Assembly: GCA_964494205.1 (NCBI GenBank)
Contig: CAZBRD010000009.1
Coordinates: 124,001 to 188,000, forward strand
Origin: JBBTCX01 sp964494205
Lineage (GTDB): Bacteria > Planctomycetota > Phycisphaerae > UBA1845
Reading direction: 5' to 3'
Length of the DNA: 64,000 nt
Below, piece after piece: positions 8,552 to 15,906 of the stretch. The position numbers and the translations under genes were made by a program. Position 1 is the stretch's first letter. The number at the start of each line of letters is the position of its first letter. Below the pieces are notes generated by a model that searched no databases, was not told the DNA's origin, and saw nothing but the letters and a program-made list of their open reading frames with translations.

Positions 8552-9938
8552 GATTTTCGCCTCCTAAGTTGTTAGGGGAATTGGTTGGGGCCAGGATTCG
8601 TTCAGCCTTCTTACCGGTGAACTTCTCCCAGCGTTGGACTATCACATCGCAATACAAACAATCGAGCTCCATGAGGAACGCACGGCGTCCGGTTTGCTCG
8701 GCGGCGATCAACGTCGATCCCGACCCGCCGAACAGGTCGAGGATGTTTTCACCCACTCGCGACGAGTATTGAATGGCGCGAACGGCCAACTCGACCGGCT
8801 TTTCGGTCAGATGCACCATCGCGTTGGGAGTGATCTTCCTGATGTGCCACAAGTCGGTGGCGTTGTTTGGTCCGAAGAACGAATGCGCAGCGCCTTCCTT
8901 CCAACCATAGAAACAAATCTCGAACGCGCCCATGTAGTCCTTCCTGGTCAACACCGGCCACTCCTTGTCCCAGATGATGCCTTGGCTGAAGTACAGACCG
9001 TGGGCCTTAAGGACCGGTGGGTAGTTACCGAGATTCGCGTAGCCACCCCAGATGTAGAACGTGCGACCGGACTCGAGCACGCGGGCGATGTTCCCGAACC
9101 ATGCGTGCAGCATCTCGTCGAACTGTTCGTCAGAAACGAAATCGTTGGCGAGTGGTCGGTCTTTCGGTCGGAGCTTCCTATGGGTGGGTTTGCCGCTCTG
9201 CGCTCCGGTCGCAACGTCCATCTCATGATAGCGCGAGGCCGTCCGTTTCTGCGCGCGATGCAGGTCGAACGATTGATGATGCGTTAGACCGTGTTCGCCG
9301 AACGACGAGAGACCGGCGGCGATCGCATTGTTGCTCCTCGGTTCAACTTTGACGTTGTACGGCGGGTCGGTGTTAACCAGGTGAATCGATTGACCATCAA
9401 GCAATCGGTCGACGTCACACTTCGACGAGCTATCGCCACATAGCAGCCGATGCTCGCCGAGAATCCACAAATCACCCGGTTGAGTAATGGCCGCATCCGG
9501 CGGCTCGGGGACGTCATCCGGGTCGCACAAGCCGTCCTTCACGCCGGGATCAAGAATTTTCGCCAACTGATCCTCGTCGAAGCCAAGCAACGATAGGTCT
9601 ACATCCAACGCGCGGAGTTCTTCCAATGCAATTGGGAGTTTTTCCAAATCCCACGTTGCAATCGTGGCCGTCTGATTGTCGGCGATGCGGTAGGCCTTTA
9701 CCTCGGCCTCCGTAAGGTTGTCCGCGATGTGCACCGGCACGTGCTCGAGCCCGAGCTTCATCGCAGCCTTCAGCCGCGTATGGCCGACAATGATGACGCC
9801 GCCTTTGTCGACGACGATGGGTTGCTTAAAGCCATACGCCGCAATCGAACGAGCGACCGCATCCACCGCGCTATCATTCAGGCGTGGGTTGTTCTGGTAC
9901 GGCTTAACCTGACCGATGGGCCATAATTCAATCTTCAA
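8529..9938 (-). CDS. ParB-N domain fused to beta-class DNA methyltransferase
   Basis: A 469-residue fusion. Residues 1-95 form a ParB/Srx-type domain (QVKPYQNNPRLND, then IVVDKGGVIIVGHTRLKAAMKLG). The rest is a DNA methyltransferase with the catalytic DPPY at 191-194 and the SAM-binding FGGSGST at 403-409; this order defines the beta class of N4-cytosine or N6-adenine enzymes. The start is TTG at 9938, supported by a near-perfect ribosome binding site (AAGGAGGTGA, four bases upstream). A palindrome at 9985-10001 lies 47 bases upstream of the start. This gene is the first of a run that reads through both terminase subunits. The target sequence is not predictable. Confidence 0.88.
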   Translation of the reverse strand: MKIELWPIGQVKPYQNNPRLNDSAVDAVARSIAAYGFKQPIVVDKGGVIIVGHTRLKAAMKLGLEHVPVHIADNLTEAEVKAYRIADNQTATIATWDLEKLPIALEELRALDVDLSLLGFDEDQLAKILDPGVKDGLCDPDDVPEPPDAAITQPGDLWILGEHRLLCGDSSSKCDVDRLLDGQSIHLVNTDPPYNVKVEPRSNNAIAAGLSSFGEHGLTHHQSFDLHRAQKRTASRYHEMDVATGAQSGKPTHRKLRPKDRPLANDFVSDEQFDEMLHAWFGNIARVLESGRTFYIWGGYANLGNYPPVLKAHGLYFSQGIIWDKEWPVLTRKDYMGAFEICFYGWKEGAAHSFFGPNNATDLWHIRKITPNAMVHLTEKPVELAVRAIQYSSRVGENILDLFGGSGSTLIAAEQTGRRAFLMELDCLYCDVIVQRWEKFTGKKAERILAPTNSPNNLGGENHERSDGK

Positions 9939-9984
9939 GCGTCACCTCCTTTTGTTCGGCTTGTGCTCGATTCGTGCGCGCTCG

Positions 9985-10001
9985 CTTCCAGCCTCTGGAA
10001 G
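9985..10001. promoter_or_regulatory. Palindrome, possible operator (copy 2)
   Basis: CTTCCAGCCTCTGGAAG, differing from the 7333-7349 copy at one base in the centre. It lies 47 bases before the TTG of the ParB-methyltransferase gene. The similar distance to the start codon in both places supports a regulatory role. Confidence 0.5.
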
Positions 10002-10198
10002 GCGATTGAACATTGACGCGCTTGGACACCCCCACGCTGCACCCGTTGGCCACCAAACGCGCAGGAACGCCTCACGTCGCGACGCACTGGGTCAATGCTG
10101 CGCGACCTACGCACCCGAGGTTTTCGTTCATTCTGAGCGCCGCGGAACGCAATTGTGTGATGCGCGGTGGTGGGGTCGTAGATTGAAGACGATGACTC

Positions 10199-10410
10199 AA
10201 CTTCCGCCTTTGGAAGAGTCTCGCGTGAAGCCACTCAGAGATGCGGAACATGCGGAAGTTGACCGTTTTAACATCTTCCAACTTCCGCATCTTCTTCATC
10301 ATCTTTATTACCTTGGTCTTAAGAGGGAATATCATTGGGGGAGATCCTCAACTTCCGCAACTTCCGCATGTCACGGAGGCTTCGCGTGCGCGCGAGACTC
10401 TGCGGAAGTT
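10199..10410. repeat. Iteron-like repeats, candidate replication origin
   Basis: The gap 9939-10370 between the methyltransferase and the replication gene carries a cluster of the 10-mer AACTTCCGCA in both directions. Exact copies: 10251-10260 (reverse), 10280-10289, 10350-10359, 10359-10368 (overlapping by one base) and 10401-10410 (reverse, within the end of the replication gene). Near copies: 10199-10208 (last base changed) and 10242-10249 (partial). An AT-rich patch lies between them around 10290-10335. A palindrome like those at 7333 and 9985 is at 10201-10216. Clustered short repeats beside a RepA/primase-like gene are the usual form of an iteron origin. No protein-coding gene is convincing in this gap. 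Confidence 0.55.
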
Positions 10411-12398
10411 GAACTACTCACGTACCAGTCGGGAGGCCTCTGGTCCTTGATCCAATACCACCACTCCGCAGGATTCACCTCCGGCTTGCGCTCATATTCC
10501 AGTCGTCCCGAATCCCGTAGGTCTTTGCGCGCTTTTTCAAATGCATCCATGCTGAACAGACGATCACGATTAACCGTCGCCAGCGCGGCGTCGTTCAGTG
10601 CGATGGCGGTCTGAGGACCACTCTCTAGCGTCTTCGTAATCCATTCGGTCGCATGTTCGCGTTTGGACTTGCGTTCCTCGGCCTTACGTCGACCTAAAAG
10701 CATCTCTTCTGCGCTGAAGGTGACTTTGTCGTCTGAATAGCAGACAGCTGGCGCGCCGGAATCTGTTTTGTGCAATTTCCAAGACAATGGCTCCGGCGTA
10801 CTCCCAATCGAGAACTTCACCCAATGCGCACAGCGACGGGGATTCGCTTCGTCTTCGGGCTCGTCAGGATCCTTGCCGATGAAAATCACGCAGCGCATAG
10901 CCTCCGTCCAAGCCGTTGAACCGCTGATTCGCTCAAGGGGATCATTGTTCTTGCAGTCCTTGTTGGGGTGCTTGATGATGACAACAGCGCAGCCAATCCT
11001 CTCAGCCAACATTTTCAGCGGGTGAATGATTTCGTTGCGAACTTGCTCGTTCCGATTCTGCTCAACGCTTCCCAAGTAACTCGTGATGGGCGATACAACG
11101 ATGAGTGCCACATCGCCTATTTGACGGGCCAGCGCTTCAATTCTCTGTGAATCGTTCTGTATGCTGATGAGCCTGTTTCGATTTCGATTCTCCGTGGGAG
11201 CGCCTTTGACAAATTGAATGCGCGAGAGATCCGCACCCGCAGCAGCAAGGCGTGGGACGATGGATGACTCAAGATGCTCCTCTGCTTCCAGTAGGATCAC
11301 ATTCTGCGGGTTGCGAACCATTCCGGGTCCTTCGTTCGGCCAAGGCGTCCCGTTGGTTACGCGAGCCATGAGATCGTATGCGAAGAAATTCTTCGTTCCG
11401 CCTTGGCGCCCGCCGATTAGCGTGCACGACGACGAGGGGATCCGTCCCCGCCACAGGTAGGGTTGTTCTTCCGGAACGACGTCGGACAGTCTTACGCTAA
11501 TCAGACCCGGTTCTGATTCGATGACCGCAGCCGCTTGCGCCAACTGCTCGATTTCCTGACGGATTTGTTCGTCGCTAGCCCCCTCTGCACGCCTACCTTC
11601 AACTAATTGCTCGATGTCATCACCGTCGTTGTAAACCGGAAGATGAATCACCTTCACTGTTGGGGCCGGTGTTAGAGAACTGAGTTGCTCTAGTACCTTC
11701 TTGGTGTGTGCCTCCCCCGCCGCGCCTCGGTCCGGGGAGTAGTTCACGCGCTTACCGGCTACGGTCGACCAATCCGACTTTTCAACTGCTTGTGCACCAT
11801 GCGCATTGGTGGTGGCAACGAAACCGAACTCGCGGAACAAGTCGCAACATTTCTCACCCTCACAAACCCATACTTCAGCCGCTTCGACAAGTTGCGGCAG
11901 CCCGTACAGCGGAAGCAGGCCAGGTGGATCATTGATGTGCCAGCCGTCCACAGCGTGGTACAGAGGGCGATATTCCTTGGGTTTTCCTTTTTTGCAGCCA
12001 TCGAAACGTGCGATGGCAAATGACTCATGTCCAGTCGCATCGTGATAAGTCCACGTCATCGTGTGGCGACCGCGAGTGGACTGCGCAATGTTCGCAATCG
12101 CCGCGTCCTGAGAGGGGAAGGCGCGACCATTTCTTGAGCTTTTCATCCGAGTCTTTTGGGCGAAAGAATACGATCGATCAGGGAACGAATCGGATGACTT
12201 CCAACCCACAGACGCCAAGATGGATTCAAAACAACAACCGGCGAAGCATTTGACGAGTAAGCAATCATCGTCACCTCGACGAACAGAAAGACTCGGGTGT
12301 TCATCAGGATGCGCAGGGCACAGCGCTGTCCACTGATTCTTCCCTGAGGCCCGTACCCCCTGGAGCATCGCCAAGAATCGCGCGACCGGGTCGTTCAT
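10371..12398 (-). CDS. CHC2/Toprim primase-like and RepA-like ATPase fusion
   Basis: A 675-residue replication-type protein. Residues 20-60 form a CHC2-like zinc site (CPAH at 27-30, CFAGC at 51-55). A Toprim-like region follows, with the VCEGEK glutamate near 180. A RepA/AAA_25-like ATPase region covers about 320-545 (LIGGRQGGTKNF; ALIVVSPITSYLG; the IIKHPNK sensor; ISGSTAWTEAMRCV). Several active positions look degenerate: the usual PDND of Toprim reads PDRG (222-225), the Walker A reads GRQGGTKN instead of GxxGxGK(S/T), and the Walker B Asp is Ser436. It may therefore be an inactive or divergent initiator. Its ATG overlaps the preceding gene (ATGA), and the iteron cluster lies just downstream. 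Confidence 0.75.
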   Translation of the reverse strand: MNDPVARFLAMLQGVRASGKNQWTALCPAHPDEHPSLSVRRGDDDCLLVKCFAGCCFESILASVGWKSSDSFPDRSYSFAQKTRMKSSRNGRAFPSQDAAIANIAQSTRGRHTMTWTYHDATGHESFAIARFDGCKKGKPKEYRPLYHAVDGWHINDPPGLLPLYGLPQLVEAAEVWVCEGEKCCDLFREFGFVATTNAHGAQAVEKSDWSTVAGKRVNYSPDRGAAGEAHTKKVLEQLSSLTPAPTVKVIHLPVYNDGDDIEQLVEGRRAEGASDEQIRQEIEQLAQAAAVIESEPGLISVRLSDVVPEEQPYLWRGRIPSSSCTLIGGRQGGTKNFFAYDLMARVTNGTPWPNEGPGMVRNPQNVILLEAEEHLESSIVPRLAAAGADLSRIQFVKGAPTENRNRNRLISIQNDSQRIEALARQIGDVALIVVSPITSYLGSVEQNRNEQVRNEIIHPLKMLAERIGCAVVIIKHPNKDCKNNDPLERISGSTAWTEAMRCVIFIGKDPDEPEDEANPRRCAHWVKFSIGSTPEPLSWKLHKTDSGAPAVCYSDDKVTFSAEEMLLGRRKAEERKSKREHATEWITKTLESGPQTAIALNDAALATVNRDRLFSMDAFEKARKDLRDSGRLEYERKPEVNPAEWWYWIKDQRPPDWYVSSSTSAESRAHAKPP

Positions 12399-12703
12399 GC
12401 TGGTGCAGGTACTCGTGTTTCTTCATTGCAGTGTGCCGCAACCGCGCGCACGGTAAACAAGGCATTGCCAAGTTCTCGCGTGAGATAGCCCGTAAATATC
12501 TGAGCAATGCAGCGACCGACTTCGTTGCGCGCATCGACCACACACACTCGACTTTGTTTATCGATCGAGTACGCGCTATCCATGCGAACAGTGGACTCAC
12601 CGTATAGCGCCTCCGCACCAATAATTGCGAGATACAGCGTGGCCTCGACGTCTGGCATCGAAATCGATTCAATGAAAGTGAAGCGATAGCTTCCCGTACT
12701 CAT
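12395..12703 (-). CDS. Conserved element protein of unknown function (102 aa)
   Basis: A 102-residue protein that I cannot assign to a named family. It begins with a beta-rich segment (YRFTFIESISMPDVEATLYLAI) and has a central strand (RVCVVDARNEVGRCIAQIFTGYLTREL without the later part), suggesting a small alpha/beta fold. The ATG has a good ribosome binding site (AGGAG, seven bases upstream). Its stop overlaps the start of the replication protein, so it is likely translated with it and may help replication or its control. No signal peptide or membrane helix. Confidence 0.6.
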   Translation of the reverse strand: MSTGSYRFTFIESISMPDVEATLYLAIIGAEALYGESTVRMDSAYSIDKQSRVCVVDARNEVGRCIAQIFTGYLTRELGNALFTVRAVAAHCNEETRVPAPA

Positions 12704-12765
12704 GATGGTTCTCCTAGTTAACTCCCTCTATCCCTCTAATACGCAATTGAGCCGCGCAATGGTTG

Positions 12766-13314
12766 CTAGTCTCGTGAATACACATCTAAACCTGCGCTGG
12801 TTAACAGCGCGCGAATTTTCGAGACGTGCGCGCGAGTTTTCCCGCGCGTTAGACCGAGGCGTTGGGCGGTGGCAACGATGGACTGATGCTTGAGTAGTTC
12901 GCAGACGTGCCGGGCATCGCCATCGAGCATTTCGATTGCCTCTTGCAGATCCATTTCCAAATCAGACCTCGTTTCGGGATCGGCAAAACGATCATCAAGT
13001 ATCTCAAATCCATCACATGCGTGTTGCTTCACGACAGCATCTAGCGACGCGTCCCGCCTCTTATCGCGGACCCGTGCGAGGCGATGGCGCACGATGGAAA
13101 TTATCTTATGGTCGAGAACTCGATGAAGGACGGCTTTATGAATTCGTACCAGTTCGATTCTGTCGAAATGTTCGATTAGATGCAGAACCAAGTCCTGCTC
13201 AACGTCTTCTCGATCGGATGATGTAAAACCATAATGGCCAACGAGCGCCCGGGCCTTGTACCTTATCAAGTCGGAGACCGAATCGCCGATACTGCGACTA
13301 ATCGCACTCTTCAT
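12766..13314 (-). CDS. Sigma-70/ECF-like RNA polymerase sigma factor
   Basis: A 182-residue protein arranged like an ECF sigma factor. Region 2 is at about residues 15-85 (ADVEQDLVLHLIEHF-like stretch: SDREDVEQDLVLHLIEHFDRI, with RVLDHKIISIVRHRLARVR). Region 4 is at the C-terminus with a helix-turn-helix (KHQSIVATAQRLGLTRGKT). The linker is long and acidic. It probably directs RNA polymerase to the element's own promoters; it could alternatively be a phage-type late regulator. Its start overlaps the end of the next gene upstream (ATGA at 13311-13314). No anti-sigma gene is recognisable. Confidence 0.75.
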   Translation of the reverse strand: MKSAISRSIGDSVSDLIRYKARALVGHYGFTSSDREDVEQDLVLHLIEHFDRIELVRIHKAVLHRVLDHKIISIVRHRLARVRDKRRDASLDAVVKQHACDGFEILDDRFADPETRSDLEMDLQEAIEMLDGDARHVCELLKHQSIVATAQRLGLTRGKTRAHVSKIRALLTSAGLDVYSRD

Positions 13315-13661
13315 GACTTAACCTCGTGGCGCTCGCAAACTTCAAGAACGAACGGAATGCCGCCACGAACTTCGATCGTTACTTCTGCGCCGTCCATGAC
13401 TTGTTGGAGAGTCTCGATGAGCGCAATCTGCTCGTGCGAGAGTTCGAAATCAGAGAGACTGGTTTCAGGCCGTGGTCCGTTTTGATCGCTTGCCAGTTTC
13501 AGCGTTTTGCGCGTAGTCCAAGCGTGTTGGAAATCGAGCTCACCACTGAAAACTGAGCACGTTAGTTTTCCGAAATTGATTTGCTGAAGTAGGCGGAGGA
13601 GGCGGCGACTATTTGCCGAAGTGTCGACAAATCTCTTGTACCGGCCAACCACGTTATGCAC
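13311..13661 (-). CDS. Element protein of unknown function (116 aa)
   Basis: A 116-residue soluble protein with no recognised domain. The start is GTG at 13661 with GAGAGGA about ten bases upstream; that ribosome binding site overlaps the left arm of an inverted repeat (13664-13716). The C-terminus overlaps the sigma factor start by four bases. A charged helix (SHEQIALIETLQQVMDG) and a beta-hairpin (AEVTIEVRGGIPFVLEV) are visible. Coupling to the sigma-like gene suggests a role in its regulation; this is inference. Confidence 0.5.
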   Translation of the reverse strand: MHNVVGRYKRFVDTSANSRRLLRLLQQINFGKLTCSVFSGELDFQHAWTTRKTLKLASDQNGPRPETSLSDFELSHEQIALIETLQQVMDGAEVTIEVRGGIPFVLEVCERHEVKS

Positions 13662-13663
13662 TT

Positions 13664-13716
13664 TGAGAATCCTCTCACAACTTCATCGCTTCACCGCGAC
13701 GGTTGTGGGATTCTCA
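13664..13716. promoter_or_regulatory. Inverted repeat upstream of the 116-aa/sigma operon
   Basis: Arms TGAGAATCC(T)CTCACAAC and GTTGTGGGATTCTCA surround a loop of about 19 bases. The repeat abuts the GTG start at 13661, so it could be an operator or a hairpin over the ribosome binding site. Just beyond it, GTGGACT occurs three times (13729, 13753 and 13763). Confidence 0.45.
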
Positions 13717-13778
13717 GCGAAATGGTGGTGGACTTTCGTGTACCTCGACAAAGTGGACTAAGGTGGACTTTGGTGCAT

Positions 13779-15416
13779 CTAAATCAAGATCCGGTATCGC
13801 CCGTCCGTTCGTCCAGGCATGGAAATAACCGTGTTCCAGTCCTCATCTTTCTTGAGATTGCGCAGGGTTTTCCGAGCGCCTGGCCGAATCGATTCAATCT
13901 CATCCTTGGTGAGGCCGGCTGACCCAGCTTCGAATAATCTGTAAATGATCGCGTGCTGAGAATCCGTAAGTGGCTTTTTCTCTTTACCATTAACCCAGGA
14001 CGATTTACCAGGGATGCCCAGCACAACTCTTGAAGCAGTAGAGTTTTCATTAAGATGCGGAGCCACGAACTCTTGGTCGGTGCAGGAATCGGATTCTGAA
14101 CTTGAAACCGCAATAGGCAGTGAATCTGAGCCATCGATTTGCTGCTGACTCAGTTTGTTTGCCTGGCACTTGCGAGCCATTTGAATGAAGGCATTGAGCC
14201 GCGTATTGCAATTCTCGATGAAGAAGACTTCAGCTGTCGTTCTTTGAAAGAAAGCTGATCCAACTGCTTGTTGGGCGCGGACGACAAAGTTATTTACTCG
14301 TGCATCGAGACTGCGCAGCCTCTCGACGTGAGTTCCCAGTTTGCCAGGGTTCTCCGAGGCGAAGTAATCAAGAATCCAAATAACGCATTGAGAGGCCGCG
14401 ACTGCACCTTCCACGTCTGTTAGTTGGGCAAATAGCACGTCGAATCGAGGTCGCAGGTATTCGAGCACGTCACAGAGAGGAAACGGACTAACTCCATCGT
14501 CTAGAGTCGCAGCCGCGATCGCAACGCGAGAACATATTGACCAATAGTCATTCAGTAATTGAACATGTCGCCGCTTGTCCAAGAACTCCGGTCGATCCGC
14601 AGCATGTGGGAAGCGACATTCGACAATCATGATTTGTTCGATACGCTTTGCTACTATCTTTAGATCGTCGTCGGCCGCAGCCTCGCAGTCTCGAACCAGT
14701 TGGGCCATATGTTCGTTGGGCTCAGGTTCATTTAGTTGGTCAGGGTCAAATTCTGGGTGCAACATTAAGAGATGTGAACCAAATTCTGCTCCATCAAAGT
14801 GGAGTTCGGCATCGACGGACCTCGGCCTCCTGTAACAGCGCTTGCAATTTCGCAGCGATGGATCAGTGAGCGATTCATCTATGATATTCGTTAAGTTGCT
14901 AAAGAGTTGGCGAGCCTCCACGGTGGCGATGGCGTCTGGGTAATCTCGATAGGTTCCCATCAAACAGTCCAGCTTCAGAAAAGCAACAACCGCATTGGCA
15001 ACCGCGCGATGAGTCGGTTGATGAATCGCGTCTTGGCGAATTCGCAGATCCCAAAACAATGCCAAATAGTTGTAGAGTTGCAGTAGTTCAGTGCAGTTAT
15101 CGTTTGCTTCTACCGTTGTCGGATCAAACCCGTCTGTCAATGAAATGGTATTCAGTGAATCAATGAACCGATCGCAGATAATGCATGCCTCTCGGCTCAG
15201 GTTGGCGGCCGATCGTGCTATGAATTTCAACGGGTGTACCTGATCGCCTGTGGCGGGATCGGCGGCCAGGGCACGACAGATCTGATTGGCCTTCGCCTTT
15301 CCATGTGTGCGATAAAAAGCGTGCTCACCTTCACCAAACGAATCGGCACTGACAACAAGATAGTATTTCGCAAGAGGCGATTCCTCTTGTTTTGACCTGG
15401 ATTGGGTTCGTACCAT
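13779..15416 (-). CDS. Unknown 545-aa element protein with C-terminal winged-helix-like segment
   Basis: I do not recognise this protein. It is largely helical and acidic, with a CKRCYRR cysteine pair near residue 197 and no signal peptide or membrane helix. The last 65 residues resemble a winged helix that probably binds DNA (LTDSQHAIIYRLFEAG, then GLTKDEIESIRPGARKT and a short beta wing DGRYRILI). A ribosome binding site (AGAGGGGG) precedes the ATG at 15416. It lies between the sigma-like operon and the serine recombinase cassette, in the same direction. It could be cargo of the element; no enzymatic motif is visible. Confidence 0.6.
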   Translation of the reverse strand: MVRTQSRSKQEESPLAKYYLVVSADSFGEGEHAFYRTHGKAKANQICRALAADPATGDQVHPLKFIARSAANLSREACIICDRFIDSLNTISLTDGFDPTTVEANDNCTELLQLYNYLALFWDLRIRQDAIHQPTHRAVANAVVAFLKLDCLMGTYRDYPDAIATVEARQLFSNLTNIIDESLTDPSLRNCKRCYRRPRSVDAELHFDGAEFGSHLLMLHPEFDPDQLNEPEPNEHMAQLVRDCEAAADDDLKIVAKRIEQIMIVECRFPHAADRPEFLDKRRHVQLLNDYWSICSRVAIAAATLDDGVSPFPLCDVLEYLRPRFDVLFAQLTDVEGAVAASQCVIWILDYFASENPGKLGTHVERLRSLDARVNNFVVRAQQAVGSAFFQRTTAEVFFIENCNTRLNAFIQMARKCQANKLSQQQIDGSDSLPIAVSSSESDSCTDQEFVAPHLNENSTASRVVLGIPGKSSWVNGKEKKPLTDSQHAIIYRLFEAGSAGLTKDEIESIRPGARKTLRNLKKDEDWNTVISMPGRTDGRYRILI

Positions 15417-15453
15417 CCATGAAGCCCCCTCTTACTAGTCGCTACCAACCAGT

Positions 15454-15906
15454 TTACATGGAATGCCTCTGATTGTTGAGATCCGAGCGCACCTCGTACC
15501 ACAACTTCCGCTGCTCTCGCCAGTTTAACTTCGCCGCAATAGGTCGCAGCATCCATTCCTTGATCGGATCGCGTCCGCGTTCGACAGCGGGCAGGAACAG
15601 GATGGCCTCTTGAATGTCTGGGGCCAAACCCAGGAGGTTCATGATTTGAGTCACTCTCGCCCGTGTAACATGTCCCAACCGGGCTAATTCCGCATAATCG
15701 CGAACTTCGCCTGTAGCGACCAAGCGTTCAAAACGAACGGCCAGCGCCATCAGGCGTGACACGCGTGGAATACGACCGACAGGAAGCGACTTCGCTTCCA
15801 GTGGAACACCTATCAGAAGTTCCTTTCTGGAACGCTTCGTTCGCCTGAACCGCACCCGGCATTCGATTTTCACAGGGGCAAAGTCGTTCGAGATTGCTTT
15901 TTTCAT
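15454..15906 (-). CDS. HTH accessory protein of the serine recombinase
   Basis: A 150-residue basic protein with a helix-turn-helix (YAELARLGHVTRARVTQIMN, residues about 70-90) of the type found in ParB and in small proteins encoded after large serine recombinases. The N-terminus is rich in Arg and Lys. Its ATG overlaps the recombinase stop (ATGA). It probably binds attachment-site DNA or helps direct recombination, by analogy with recombination directionality factors; this is inferred from position. Confidence 0.65.
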   Translation of the reverse strand: MKKAISNDFAPVKIECRVRFRRTKRSRKELLIGVPLEAKSLPVGRIPRVSRLMALAVRFERLVATGEVRDYAELARLGHVTRARVTQIMNLLGLAPDIQEAILFLPAVERGRDPIKEWMLRPIAAKLNWREQRKLWYEVRSDLNNQRHSM

